The position numbers and the translations under genes were made by a program. The notes beneath the pieces were generated by a model that was given only the letters and a program-made list of their open reading frames with translations, did not search any database and was not told the origin of the DNA. DNA of 64,000 bases from Flaccisagitta enflata (lineage: Eukaryota; Chaetognatha; Sagittoidea; Aphragmophora): contig OZ231128.1 in NCBI GenBank assembly GCA_965153355.1, positions 37,634,001 through 37,698,000 on the forward strand. The letters are read 5' to 3'. This document shows, one piece after another, positions 48,414 to 61,599 of this stretch (the first letter of the stretch is position 1; the number at the start of each line of letters is the position of its first letter).

Positions 48414-48900
48414 CAGTATGTTTCATATCAGCTGTAACATTTTTTGATCTCCCAAGGAAAAAAGTTATGTTTTTGATAATGATTTGTTAATAAAAGCAAT
48501 CTAATTCTGAAGAGACATATTAAAAAAATAGTGGTTCATCAAGTTATGATTAACAATTCCAAGGCCTTTAAAAGTATTGTGAGCTAGAAATCAGACTAAG
48601 CAAAAAAGGTCATATTGCGATCTTTTTTTAATTTGCCTATGTCTAAAACTGTTTGAGCTGCCAATGCAAGGTTGGTCTTAAATGAGAAATATTTTGACAT
48701 TGATTATGAATTTGAAGAAATAAAAGCTGCTAATTGATGAAGAACATGTGAATAACGAAAATGAAAATTATATCTTTTGCAGTCTTTTTGATCTTGCTCT
48801 CTATGTGTAAGAGAGTCCAATATTTGTCAAAAAGTCCCAAAAATTAATAATCATTGAGTAATGCCATCTTGAAATGCTAAAATTGAGATGAAACATACTG
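48414..48900. mobile_element. TA-flanked element with CAGTATGTTTCAT ends
   Basis: TA|CAGTATGTTTCATATCAGCT at the left, and GAGATGAAACATACTG|TA at the right (48900). About 490 bases without coding capacity: a small DNA-transposon MITE. Confidence 0.65.
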
Positions 48901-49134
48901 TACTTGGCGACAAGGAAGATAAGATAGCGGCCGTCATTAAATGTTACAATTGAGATGAAACATACTGTACTTGGCGACAAGGAAGATAAGATAGCGGCCG
49001 TCATTAAATGTTACAATTGAGATGAAACATACTGTATTTGGCGACAAGGAGGATGAGATGGCGGCCGTCATTAAATGTTACAATTGAGATGAAACATACT
49101 GTATTTGGCGACAAGGAAGATAAGATGGCGGCCG
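48881..49134. repeat. 67-bp tandem repeat carrying the right end of the preceding element
   Basis: GATGAAACATACTGTA recurs at an exact 67-base spacing (48887, 48954, 49021, 49088). Each unit is the element's right end plus TTGGCGACAAGGAAGATAAG, ATAGCGGCCGTC and ATTAAATGTTACAATTGA. Confidence 0.9.
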
Positions 49135-49192
49135 TCGATGAGGCATCGATCTTAATGTCTTTTGTTATTAGGGGGAAAAATATGACGGCGAG

Positions 49193-49240
<48 letters not shown>

Positions 49241-49381
49241 TGAGGGAGCCACCGGGCGGCCGAAAGGAGATGAGACCAGAATCACAATGAAAATTCCAAA
49301 ACGACCGACGGAAATTTTTTGAAAGAAAAGCGCAGGCAGGAAGAAGAATGAGGAGAGGAAGACAACGAAACGGTGTGATAA

Positions 49382-49640
49382 AACAAGGCCGGACACAAGG
49401 CCAGACACAAGGCCTCTGGTCAGTGAGGGTTGGGCAAGAGCGAAGTAAAGAGTGACTCGGGGTTACGACATCGTTGCAGACGTGGGGTAGGGGCATACGA
49501 TATACGACCTCTCTTCTACACACCCTCACCACACACACTAACACTGAAAGCAGTTCAACACTTTTCGCCTCGATCATCACGGGCCGACAGACCAACGGAC
49601 AGACAAAGCCTTTTACAAAGTTGCGTGTCTGTGACTAAAA
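49382..49640 (+). mobile_element. Family H element (AGTTGC subtype)
   Basis: AACAAGGCCGGACACAAGGC, GGTCAGTGAGGGTTGGGCAA, GCCGACAGACCAACGGACAG, ACAAAGTTGCGTGTCTGTGA and CTAAAAA. The hairpin arms pair imperfectly (AGTTGC/GTGACT). Confidence 0.65.
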
Positions 49641-50276
49641 ACTGCACAAAAACAATTATGTAACTTTTAAACGGATGGACGGACGGACGGACCGACTGGC
49701 ATCGCAACATGTAGAGTATCTTTTCCCCGGCTTTAAACAAGTGCAGAGGAGAAGAAACGATGAGCGCGAGAGAAGGAAAAGGACGAAAGATTAAAAAAAA
49801 AGGAAAGAAGAAGAAAGGAGGGAGACGGAAAGAAGGTGTGAGAGTGTCAGAGAGACAAAAAGGAACAGACGGCAAAATAGAAAAAAGAACGTTGAAAAAG
49901 AAAAGATTAGAACATGCAAATGACGAAAGAAAAATGAAATGTCAGACTGAAGAAGACGCAGACATCTCTATTTACCGTTTTTGTTCGGCTATTGATCGTC
50001 ATGCCACTGCTTCATGTGATCCATAAGCAACAAGTCTGAAGCCACTGGTTGGTATTCCACTCAACTGGGGGAATGTATTGAGACTTTATAACGAAATAAT
50101 GCGATATCTGGAAATACGAAAGTTAATCTTGGGCCAACAAATATTTGATGTTTACTATTCAATGACAAGATTTTTGACTAATTTTGTGCACTTTACAACG
50201 ATTAACTGGATGATAAGCGCAACCGCACCGAAAATTCATTTCATTCCAATCCTGATTCCTTAGGTGAGATCCAGTC

Positions 50277-50279
<3 letters not shown>

Positions 50280-50368
<89 letters not shown>
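50280..50368. repeat. (AC)n(TC)n microsatellite
   Basis: An AC run at about 50280-50340, then TC at 50341-50368. Confidence 0.95.
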
Positions 50369-50372
<4 letters not shown>

Positions 50373-50934
50373 CATAAATGGCGTGGAAAATGAATAAAAT
50401 GGCTGAATGAAAAAAAAAAACCAGGTTGACCTCGGAGTTTTGGTCAAGGGGTATGTTGGTCGCGAGAACCATGATTTCCCCAGTTTCAACGCTCTGTTGT
50501 CGTCACGGTGGAAATACCAAGAAATCAAATGACTCCAATAGTGAAACGCATCGTTCACCATTTACAGCCGGAGTTTGCGCAATTGTCCGAATAATGATCG
50601 GACAGATGGACACGGACCGAGAGACAACCCATGCCAACAAATAGACGGACGATAGGACAGATGGAGGAATGAGGCCCATTCGAATGGAGAGGTGAACGGA
50701 CGACTGATCAAGAAGTGAACGGTAGGACCAGGGAATAAGAAGGGCATGGAGAGACGAACCAAACGACCTGTTCAAGCTTTTAAGCGGTACGGTAAGATAA
50801 ATTACAGATTTTTTAAGGTCGATTTAACAAGAGAGTGACCTACAATATTCGTTTCTGTCATTGAAAAAGTAACTGGGTGTGAGTGAGTGAAAGGGTGTTT
50901 GAGTGGTTTTCTTTTTTGTGCTTTGTTTGTGAGT

Positions 50935-51220
<286 letters not shown>

Positions 51221-51311
51221 TGTTCTGACTTTGATAAAGTATTTTCCCTCCATTTCACTTGGCTTCTCAGATTCATGCAAGTGTCCCATTTCTCTGAACT
51301 CAGAATTCTTG

Positions 51312-51419
<108 letters not shown>

Positions 51420-51524
51420 GACATGTTCCGCATACATATTTCTACAAGCAGACACCCCCTGCTTCGCTTGTCGCCATACTTCTCATCCTTTCTTTCTCGT
51501 CCGCTTTCTTTCTCTCCGTTTTTT

Positions 51525-51620
51525 GTCCCGGACACGCAACTCTATAAGTAGCTTGGTCCATCCATTGATCTGTCCATCCGTTGGTTCGATGGTACGGTTT
51601 ATTCGTTATGAAAGTTGAAA
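51525..51620 (-). mobile_element. Family H right end (AGTTGC subtype), truncated
   Basis: CCGGACACGCAACTCTATAA, GTAGCTTGGTCCATCC, TTGATCTGTCCATCCG. The hairpin inner half survives; the left end is not found. Confidence 0.5.
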
Positions 51621-51869
51621 CAACATTGCAACATTGTGTTTTAGCCTCTAATCCTCCTTAAAGGCACTCATAAGGTTGACTAGTGTGATGACCATTTCTT
51701 CCCAACAAGATGATCACATAATATGACCGATGAGTCATCAGTCATGAGAGTCAGTCCGAAAACGTCAACGTGAAGCGTCATTTTGTCATGAAATGTTGAC
51801 ACCTCTAATGGCTTCATTATGTTTATCTGAAAACTATATCAACGAAATTTCCATGACACTACCCTATAA

Positions 51870-52210
51870 CAGGTCGCCCAAGGGCAATATGTGGTCAGCG
51901 ATACCCGTTGCCCTACTTTGTGTGATTGTGAATTGGAGTGAAGGGAAGCAGGGCAGCGGTCCCGAAGGGGACAAAGTCCTGTAAAACACAGGGGGACTTT
52001 CGTTCGTCCTGCCTCAAGAAGTGGATGTGATGCTACAGAGGGCTGACTGAAGGTCTTCAAGAGCCTAAACTGAGGTTTAAGAAGGCTGATAAAAGGCCTG
52101 AGAATGCCAATCGGAAGCTTGGGAAGGCTGACCTGAGGCTTCAGAGAGCTGCATTAAGGCTTGAAAGGTCAGAGGACTGATTTGAAGCCGCTGTCCAAAA
52201 ACGGAGTTCA
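51870..52210 (+). mobile_element. Family F element, one-way minisatellite
   Basis: CAGGTCGCCCAAGGGCAATA, GGTCAGCGATACCCGTTGCC, GCAGGGCAGCGGTCCCGAAG, GGGGGACTTTCGTTCGTC, then degenerate AGGCTGACCTGAGGCTTCAG units. The head is nearly identical to the copy at 12588. Confidence 0.65.
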
Positions 52211-52980
52211 ACTATCTATGAAACACGTTCCTAATCATTAATACTGAAGAAACATTTAACCCAAGGTGACAGGGGGGCAGGGGCAGAAATGTGCGTTAAT
52301 ACACTTTTCAACTCGTGCGTTATGGACAGACGGTAGGACGGACCAGCAGACTGACAGACACAGAGATGGTCCAACAAACTGACGGATGGTCAAAGCCACA
52401 TGCTCCTTTTTCCCCTTACAAAACATACTTAGATTACTTTGATTTAGCAATTAAATGTTGTTATTAGTTATTAGTCAATACTCCTCTCAGCCTTTACCCG
52501 TTTCTATTTTTTGTTCGGCTTTTTTACCTCGTCGGCCTTTTTCTTGCAATTCTATTTTGGGTGAAGGAGCATTTCTTTTTCTCTTCAAAAACCAATTACA
52601 TATGCTGTCAACTTGCATCACCGATTTCATGTAGTTGACCTACTTCAAGTAAGCAGAGTGTTTTTTCTTCTATTTTTTACGAAGCTGACACGCAATGCGG
52701 AGCTACATAACCGATACTTCCAATTGCATCCAGCTCAACAGTCTTCAAATCTGTCCATCTACCTAGCTTTCTATCTATGATCCTTTTTACTTTCATGATC
52801 AAAACTTCGTCACCATCATCAAAACTAATTCTTTTTGTCAATGATTTTGAAGACATCAAGTAAGAGATACATATTTCATCTTCATTTTTCAGAATCTAAC
52901 TGATTATTGATTGATTAAAGTTTCTTTAATCGGACTGATACTGAAAAGGCGAGGTATTCAACTATTCATTTATCCATCGG
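52211..52980. other. Stretch with a family H relic only
   Basis: A worn H-like piece at about 52262-52400 (GGGGGGCAGGGGCAGAAATG, GGTAGGACGGACCAGC). Otherwise no feature. Confidence 0.4.
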
Positions 52981-52989
52981 TCTATTCAT

Positions 52990-53320
<331 letters not shown>

Positions 53321-54516
53321 ATCCACAGTAGTAACTCACCTTTTTCATCCATTCATTTTTCCATACATTCCTTCTTTTTTCTGGAAGGGGGTTGAGGATC
53401 TACAGCAGTAGATTTGCATTTTATTTCTGTTTTTTTTCTTTCTTTTTCTTTTCTACCAGTGATGGAAACTATCGCCGTGTGAAAAGAAAAGGCATAAGAA
53501 TTGGCCACTCTCAACCAGATCTTTTTTCTTTGGTCACTGAAGCATTGTAGTCAGTCAAAATAGATGTCATAATCATGAGCAATTGTACGTTTGAAAACAA
53601 AAATCACGTAGCATTTTTTTGATAAACGAGCATACTTATATTGTTTATTACAAATATTTGGATGCTTAAACATGCATCAACATATTTCTTATCTATCAAT
53701 CTAACTTAAAATCAGAAAAGATACAGCTAAATAAATGAAATGTGCTAAGTTATCTAAAATACTCAAAAAGAAATAGTCGCAAAAGCGTTAGATGGTCAGC
53801 GGTACCCGTTGCCCCTATGTGAGTATTTGTGGGTGTGAGATTAGGGCTGGTCATATTGCCGACCTTGATGAATCTCTATGTAAGTTGGCAAAAATACTCG
53901 AGTTGCTATTTGTGAAAGATTGAGACCTTGCGCGACCTTCAACTCGTTGTATCTTCATTGCTCACAAAATGAACAAAAAAAGTTGATAAAAGTTTAACAA
54001 AATTTCGCTTTTGTTAGCAGCAATGCAGTAAAACAGTTTTTCCCCTGAATCTTCCCTACGCCAGTTTTTAAATCGAACATTTTCAAGGCGCGCTTTTGTC
54101 AACTCAGTCTACGCACTATATGATACAGAGGTGAAGTGCATTGTAACAAAAGAAGTAAAAAAGTCAATTCTATCAGACTGACGATTGAAAAATTGCTTGA
54201 TAATCGATAATTAAATGATTTCCTGTCTAGCTTTTTTTCTTTCCATTTACTTTTGTTTTCTCTCCGTTTTCCTTTTTTTACTTTCCATTTACCTTTCTCA
54301 TTTTTTTTCTCGTTTTCTTTTCTTTTTTCATTTTGTTTTCTTTCTTCTTTTCATTCCGTTTTCCTTCCATCCTTTCTTCCTCTCCGTTTTTCCGTTTTCC
54401 TCTTTTCCTTTTTGTTTTTCCGTTTTCCTCTTTTCCTTTTTTTCCGTTTTCCTTTCCTTCCTTTTTTTCCCCTTTCCTTCCGTTTACCTTTCTTCCTTCC
54501 CTTCTGTTTTCCTTTT

Positions 54517-55163
54517 TGGGCAGCGGCCCCGAAGGGGCCGATGACCTATGCTTTCGCACATAGGGGAAATTTCTCCTTCTTCTTCTTCTTCTCCTTCTCC
54601 GTCCCCCCCCTCAAGGCCAAAATCCTAGTCTCGAGACCCAAATCTTAGCTTTGAGCCTCAAATCCCCGCTTTGAAGCTCAAATCCCCGCTTTGAAGCTCA
54701 AATCCCAGCCTCGAGGCTCAAATCCCAGTCTCCAGGCTAAAATCCAAGCCTCGAGGCTCAAATCCCAGCCCTGAGACTCAAATCCCAGTCTCAAGGCACA
54801 AATCCCAGCCTTGAAGCTCAAATCCCAGCCTCGAAGCTCAAATCCCAGCTTTGAAACTCAAATCCCAGCCTCAAAGCTCAAATCCCACCCATAAAGCTCA
54901 AATCCCAGCCTCAAAGCTCAAATCGCAGCCTCAAAGCTCAAATCCCAGCCTCAAAGCTCAAATTCCAGCCTCAAGGCCCTAATCCAAGCCTCAAGGCCCC
55001 AATCGCAGCCTCAAGGCCCTAATTCCATCCTTGAGGCCCAAATAAAAACAGCATAGGTCATCGGTCCCTTCGGGGCCGCTGCCCCTCTAACTGTCTCACA
55101 CCCACAAACACTCACATAGGGGCAACGGGTACCGCTGACCATCTAACGCTTTTGCGACTATTT
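54517..55163 (-). mobile_element. Family F element nested in the hAT-like element
   Basis: Plus strand: GGGCAGCGGCCCCGAAGGGG, CTATGCTTTCGCACATAGGG, a minisatellite of about 20 AAATCCCAGCCTCGAGGCTC units in one direction, GCATAGGTCATCGGTCCCTT, CCCACAAACACTCACATAGG, GGTACCGCTGACCATCTAAC and GCTTTTGCGACTATTTT. It is the reverse complement of the element it sits inside, in full-length form. Confidence 0.8.
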
Positions 55164-55986
55164 TCTTTCTGTTTTTTTTTTATTCCTTCCTGTTCATTTT
55201 CTGATCTTCCTTTCTGTCCATTTTCTGTTCTTCCTTTTTTCCGTTTTCCTTTCTTCCCTTCATTCCGTTTTCCTACCTTCCTTTCTATTTTCTTTGCTTC
55301 CTCTTTTTACATTTTCCTTTCCTCCTTTTGATCCATCTTCCTTTCTTTCTATCCGTTTTCCTTTATTCCTTGCTGTCTGTTTTCTGATCTTCCTTTTTTT
55401 TCGTTTTTTTTTCTTCCTTTCTTTTGTTTTTCTTTTTTTCTTTCTTTCTATTTTCCTTTCTTTCTTTACGTTTTTCATTCTTCCTTTCTTTCCATTTTTC
55501 TCTCTTCCGTTCCTTTAGTTTAAGTTTGCCTTTATTTACGTTTTGATTTCTTCCTTTCTTTTCATTTTCCTTTCATTCTTTCCATTTTTCTTTCTTCCTT
55601 TCCTTCACGTTTTCCTTTCTTTACGTTTTCCTTTCCTTCATTCTTTCAATTTTTCTTCCTTCCTTTCTTTCCATTTTCCTTTCTTCCTTTCTTTCTGTTT
55701 TACTTTCTTTCTGTTTTTCGTTCTTCCTATTGTTCTGTTCTCCTCTTTCTTTTATCCTTTCTTCCTCATGAATTATGTTTTCATTTTTCTTTCTTTCTCT
55801 ACGTTTTCCTTTCTTTCTCTACGTTTTCCTTTCTTCCTTTCCATTTTCCTCCCTTCTGTTTTCCTTTCTTCCTTTGTATTTTCTCTTTTTATTTTTTTCC
55901 GACGGTTTCCGTTTCCCTCTCCTCTTTCTGTTTTTCATTATTTCTTTTTTTCTTTCTATCTTTCTTTCTTTCTTTCATTCTTTTTT

Positions 55987-56074
<88 letters not shown>

Positions 56075-56080
56075 TCATCT
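55164..56080. repeat. Pyrimidine-rich degenerate (TTTCC)n tract ending in (CTTT)n
   Basis: Degenerate TTTTCCTTTCTTCCTTTC-type units (a similar tract lies at about 54230-54510), then CTTT units at about 55970-56075. Open frames rich in Phe, Ser and Leu across it are artefacts of composition. Confidence 0.85.
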
Positions 56081-57172
56081 TTCTTTTTAGTCGATACTCT
56101 ACACCTCGCAATGTCAGTCGGTCCCTCTGTCCATCCGTCTGTAACATTTTTGAATATCGAGCGGATTTCATCCCACTGACCCGGCCCAACCGTCTGCGAC
56201 TGGATTGCAAAGTAACCAGCCTCTTTTTCTTGCTGATCAAAACACGCAACCTTATTAGACGTAATCTTCCAATCATTTCCCTAATTTGCATAATGAAGTA
56301 ATCGCAGAAGACCGTTGATACGAGCTTCCAAAAGATATTTTGACAATGAAACTTGACAGCCACAATCTACCTGGCCTTCAAAAGGCAAAGTCATCTATTT
56401 CTAAAAAGAAATACATAAACTTGTTCAATAACAGGAAAGTTTACTAAGGAGTTCTCACCGTTATTGGACCCAGCGACATCCAGTGAGCATTTTGACGGAG
56501 AAAACTGTTATGAGCATTGAACATACAAACATTTGAACGCCGATTTTTAGCTGATTAGTTCTATTTGCTCAAGACGGTTCTTCCCTGTGACTTACAGAGA
56601 GATTTTCGACAAAAACGCATACTGACCAGCCCTAGTGTGAGATGGTTAGAAGGGCAGCGGCCCCGAAGGGGCCGATGACCTATGCTGTTTTTATTTGGGC
56701 CTCAAGGATGGAATTAGGGCCTGGAGGCTGCAATTGGGGCCTTGAGGCTTGGATTAGGGCCTTGAGGCTGGAATTTGAGCTTCGAGGCTGGGATTTGAGC
56801 TTTGAGGCTGAGATTTGAGCTTCGAGGCTGGGATTTGAGCTTTATGGGTGGGATTTGAGCTTTGAGGCTGGGGTTTGAGTTTCAAAGCTGGGATTTGAGC
56901 TTTGAGGCTGGGATTTGAGCTTCAAGGCTGGAATTTGTGCCTTGAGACTGGGATTTGAGCCTCGAGGCTGGGATTTGAGCTTCAAAGCGGGGATTTGAGC
57001 TTCAAAGCGGGGATTTGAGGCTCGAAGCTAGGATTTGGGTCTCGAGACTAGGATTTGGGCCTTGAGGGGGGGGGGACGGAGAAGGAGAAGAAGAAGGAGA
57101 AGAAGAAGGAGAAGAAGGAGAAATTTCCCCTATGTGTGAAAGCATAGGTCATCGGCCCCTTCGGGGCCGCTG

Positions 57173-58195
57173 CCCAAAAAAACCATCAAATATTTTTTAC
57201 CCTGTTGATTTCATCAGAGGCCCCGTTTTCGCAGAAGAAAGTAAAAACCATGTTTCTCTGGAATATGTCAAAAAGTTGAAGACCAACTTTGACTTTTTTC
57301 CCCGGTTTACTTCCTTTACGCTTTTCTTTTCTCTAATCCTGTCTTCTTACTTTTCTTTCGTTTGCCCAAAGTTCGTGTCCCAGTCCACTATTTTTTTCTT
57401 TCAACGCTCTTCATGTTTATGGAATATGTTCCCACGACCACGAACTGGGTTTCTCCTCTCACTTTTCTTTTCTTTTCTTCAGTTCTTTTCTTTTCTTCTC
57501 TTTTTTGCTTTTCTTCCCCGGTCCATATTTTCTTCCCGGGTCATCATGAAAAATGCGGATCTGCGAGAGAAGACCTTTTTATACTTCGGAGGCATTACAG
57601 CAAACCGAGAATTGCGTCACTCTGACTCTTTTGTGGCGCATAAGCGATTATCCAGTCAGTCAGTTCGAGATGTATCTAGGTTTTCAGTTGGTCCATTAAG
57701 CAGTCGGTCCGCCGAATTGTCTGTTGGTCCATCCGTGCAGAACATTTTTCATGATTTTGAACTATGAGCGGTAAGCATACTGCAAGGTCATAGTATGCAT
57801 TTGATGAAGGAAACGTTCCTCCCTACTCCCTCTCATTTGGTATTGTGAACTACATGAGCGGTGAACAAATTAGATATGAGCTAGAAGTCCATAGGTAGAC
57901 ACAGAGTTTCAACTAAACGTGAGAACCTGGGTGTACTCAGTCATAGCTTCCCCATTCAAAAACCTTTGGACCAGGATCAAGCTTTTTGTTTCTTTTTCGC
58001 CATTTCTTTTTTCTTTTTCCCCATTTCTTTTTCTTTCTCTTCCCCACTTTAGTTCTTATTTCCTTTTTATTTTCTTTCTTTCTCTTCCATTTCATTAACT
58101 TTATGAGGGAATCTAGCCTCTATAATTTGTATCTAAAGGTTGTACGGGCCTCTATCGGGCCCTGAATCGGTGTGTGCTTTGTTCCAACTTTCGAA
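57173..58195. other. Stretch without recognised gene
   Basis: An open frame (57132-57767, plus) partly overlaps a family F end and has no recognisable domain or splice support. TTTTCTT-rich sequence lies at 57300-57530 and 57985-58090. Confidence 0.4.
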
Positions 58196-58720
58196 TCTCA
58201 TTGATTGCTGTCTCGGTACTTTTGCATCATTGCATTTGTCCATCTTCATTTGTTTCACTGCCTTCCCCCGGATTTGACCAAACATATTGTTGAACGACGG
58301 TGATTGATGCAATCCCCTCTCATTGATTGCTGTCATTGATTGCTGTCATTTATTTGCATCACTGCGTTTGCCTACCTGCATTCGGTCATGGCATACTGTG
58401 AGGTTGAATGACGGGCAAGGATGTATTCTTCATTGCATCTCTCATTGATTGCTGTTATGATTTCTTTGCAACACTGCTATTGCCTAACTGCATCTGGCTA
58501 TATCATTCTGTTAGGTTGAAGGATGAGCAATTGAAGCCGTTTTTTTTTCTTTTTGCTTTCTTATTGATCGCCGTTATCATTTCTTTGAATCACTGCTTTT
58601 GCCCACCTGCATCCGGTTATGGAATACTGTGAGGTTGAAGGACGGTGATTGGTGCGTTTCTTGTTCCCAGTCTAATTGATTGCTGTTTCGATTCATTTGC
58701 TATTCCGCCCAGTCGGTTGT
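58196..58720. repeat. Diverged satellite-like tandem repeat, about 118-bp period
   Basis: About five units starting TCATTGATTGCTGT (58197, 58319, 58442, about 58560 and 58675), each with CATCACTGC, TGCCTACCTGCAT, GGTTATGGAATACTGTGAGG and GAAGGACGGTGATTGATGC-like blocks. Divergence between units is high. Confidence 0.7.
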
Positions 58721-58772
58721 AAAACATAATCGCGGCATCAAATCATTCTCGACATCAACCACACCCACGCAT

Positions 58773-59142
58773 TTTTAGTCGCGTGCACGCGACTCTACAA
58801 CCCGCTTTGTCGGTCCGTCCGTCGGTCCGTCCGTCCGTCGGTCCGTCCGTCCGTCGGTCCGTCCGTCACACTTTACTTTTTTGTACTATAACGTCAACTC
58901 TTAGGTCATGTTAAGTCATTTTAAGTCATTTATAGTTACTCTAAGTCATTTTGAGTCATTCTAAGTCATTTTAAGTCATTTTAAGTTATGTTAAGTCATT
59001 TTTGGTTATTAGGGTTTTTAGTCATTTTAAGTCAATTTTGGTCATTTTAGGTCATTCTAAGTCATTGAAAGTCATTCTAAGTCATTCTAAGTCATTCTTT
59101 GTTTGTAAGTCTCGCACGCGACTTATAGGTGTTGGCCTTGTT
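58773..59142 (-). mobile_element. Family H element, complete, long core
   Basis: TTTTT, perfect palindrome AGTCGCGTGCACGCGACT (58778-58795), CGGTCCGTCCGTC units, CACACTTTACTTTTTTG, about 180 bases of TAAGTCATTT units, CTCGCACGCGACTTATAGG and GGCCTTGTT. Confidence 0.85.
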
Positions 59143-61560
59143 TTTTCGTTTTCCCGTTCCTATGCCTCACATTCTGCATGGCAAAATTGGCTCGTTGGTC
59201 GCGATTAAAACAAGAAATGGATTGTTCAGAATCTCAGATGTATAATTGTATACTTCATACATATCTACGTAACTTATCAGTACCTATCTAATTTCTTTTT
59301 GCAGAGAGTTTTTCTAAACATGACGAAGAGGAACAGAACTATGCAAAGTTCTGCTCCTCCAGGTCTCTATGGCCTTGGCCCGAGTTCCTTTGCGATAGAA
59401 ACTTGTTTCTTGTGACTGACGCACAGAATCATTATTCATTTATTTAAAACAGAGTTTTACAGCCTTGACTACATTATCGTGTGATCTATATCGCGCTCGT
59501 AATTTTGACGTTTTTTTTTTTGTGTTCCCGATATAGTGCAAAAACATAAAAAAAGCCAGAGCACTACAGACAGCCATACCGAACATACAATGCAATTGCA
59601 GACAAAGTAGCTTTATGAATTGCTGACATGTGACTTAAACACAGGACTAAAATCAAAAGATGATTACAAACGAGATAATAATATTCTTATAATGAAAAGT
59701 GGAACATTCATAGGAGAATTCTCAGAACACTCGTTGCTTAAGTGAAGCTTATAGCCAGATTTGATTTTTTTTTCAAGAGCATTTTTTTTTTTATCGAAAA
59801 CTCGAAAAGTCTGTCACTCCTTAGGCTGAGAACATATTCATATTGTATCTGTTATGGGCAAAATTGCGGTGTTGCCAAAAATAAAAATTTAAGGAACTGA
59901 CATGAAATAGCGAAATTGCCATGTCCGCAATAGGAAGATTTCCGTTACTCCCGGTTCCGGTAAAGTGAGGTGTAACTGTACAGAGTAAGACCATTATCGA
60001 ATCTAGTTGATCCCCTCTTCTCGCTTTTCTTAAGCTAAAGCTATGAATATCTCGTCGGTGATAAACTCGAAATAACAACCTCGAAGCTGCCTCCGTCGAG
60101 CAATGAATGTTTAGAAGGCTTTAGCTGACTAGAGCTTCTTATGCCAAACTTCATCTCAAGTTTCTCAACTACATTCGATCAATGTTGCCTATTGTTCAAC
60201 GATGCGAATGCCCATCCTCTTATCAGTCGAATTATGGTATGGTGCGCATGGTGCGCATGCTTTTGTAACACGTTTAAAACAGTGCGAGTCAAAACAAGGA
60301 TTTGCTTTATTTTCTTTTTTAGTGATAATGGCTCCTCCACAGGACTGGGAAATACAGGGAAAATCATCACTTGAGTTGTATTTTGCTGACATGACAGCAA
60401 GCATTTGATTTGATTTGGGGTATGGCACCTTTCTCCGACTAACTTCACTCACCCAAGGAAAGCCGGTCTAATAATAAAAGCAGGGATACTCAAACAAAAT
60501 CTCATTTATGAAATCAAATTCTTATGAAAAGGTGAAATCAGACATCTGAAAGAGAATATTGTTCACTTACCAATTACCATACCCCACTGACCCCGCCACC
60601 CCCACACCCAACCAGCAACTCTTTGGGTGCGTTTCTACTCAAAGTAGGGTACTCAATCGAAAACGACTAAAATGGTTAAAAATCTGTTTGCGCATATGGA
60701 TTGACTCATGATTACATGTATTTTGATAACTATAACCATAAATGACACTGTGGATAATTTTCATGGCCCCTATGTAACTGAATGTGAGTGAAATCCACCA
60801 ATCATTTTCTGGCACTTTTTTTTCGTTGAAAAAATTGGGCCATATGGAGTTTCAAATTGCCTCAATATGTGCGCCCGAACATAAAACCCTTGCCAGGTGA
60901 CTAATTTTGATACTGGCTGACACGCTGGCACGAGTCAGAATGCTAGAGAGTCGTAAGAATGCAATCCGCTGAAAAGCCTTATAAAACCTTTCCAGTTCAT
61001 TTTACTGAAGATGAAACTTCTTGAATGATAAGAACAATGGAGATACATATGATACATGCTTTAGATGTGTTCTCCACATAAGAACCCTTCATTTTTGTGA
61101 AAACCGATGGGAAAACACATTTAACCTGGTTTCAATCTTACATGTAGAAATAGAGGCCCTTCACTAAAAGTTCATTGTCCTGGCTCCTGAGGCCAAAAAA
61201 TCCTCAATTTTGTTTTAGTACAATCTCAATAGTCATAAGAAGCTACCCTGAACTGCATTCAAAAACGATAGGTTTCAAACATAAATTCAATTAGCGTTAT
61301 TTTCTAAACGATTGTTTGTTTATAAATATCCACACTACACTAGCAACAGAGTCAGCGCCACTTTTCATCGTCATATGGAGGTGCCAATTGTTTTAAGTCA
61401 GTCTAAGTCATTGTTGAGGGCGCTTCTAGCGGATTTTGGGGTTAATCATATTCAGAACAGAAGATCAGCAACAGCCAATGTATAAGAAATGGCCTAAAAT
61501 CCGCGGGTTGCACTAGTAACATGAGTGTAATAGTCTCATTTTGTACCAAATCTAAAACGT
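59143..61560. other. Gene-poor stretch, nothing recognised
   Basis: AT-rich sequence with short open frames on both strands but no splice-supported coding, RNA gene, microsatellite or terminal-repeat element that I can defend. Confidence 0.45.
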
Positions 61561-61599
61561 CTTTTGATAGGTAAAAAATTAACACATAACTTCATCAGA

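Larger units (their letters stand above)
53842..56634. mobile_element. hAT-like element, 2.8 kb, with target duplication
   Basis: Perfect 12-bp inverted ends TAGGGCTGGTCA (53842-53853) and TGACCAGCCCTA (56623-56634), flanked by direct GTGTGAGAT (53833-53841 and 56635-56643). End sequence and an 8-9 bp duplication fit hAT, though 9 bp is one more than usual. There is no transposase: the inside is pyrimidine-rich sequence, a family F copy (54517-55163), a CTTT array and a family H relic (TTTTTAGTCGATACTC, about 56087). Confidence 0.75.
53771..57172 (+). mobile_element. Family F element split by an hAT-like insertion
   Basis: Left part 53771-53841: AGTCGCAAAAGCGTTAGATG, GTCAGCGGTACCCGTTGCCC and GGGTGTGAGAT. 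Right part resumes at 56635: GTGTGAGATGGTTAGAAGGG, CAGCGGCCCCGAAGGGGCCG, a one-way minisatellite (GAGGCTGGGATTTGAGCTT), GAAGGAGAAG units, CATAGGTCATCGGCCCCTTC and GGGGCCGCTGCCCAAAAAA. The nested copy at 54517-55163, read backwards, shows the uninterrupted sequence GGGTGTGAGACAGTTAGAGG. Confidence 0.8.

Noticed and set aside
54600-55040. Regular 20-bp repeats resembling a CRISPR array
   Set aside because: Contiguous minisatellite units without spacers, inside a eukaryotic transposon-like element with similar copies elsewhere.
57132-57767. Open frame of 211 codons
   Set aside because: Starts inside a family F end, has Phe/Ser-rich composition from T-rich DNA, and shows no domain or splice context.
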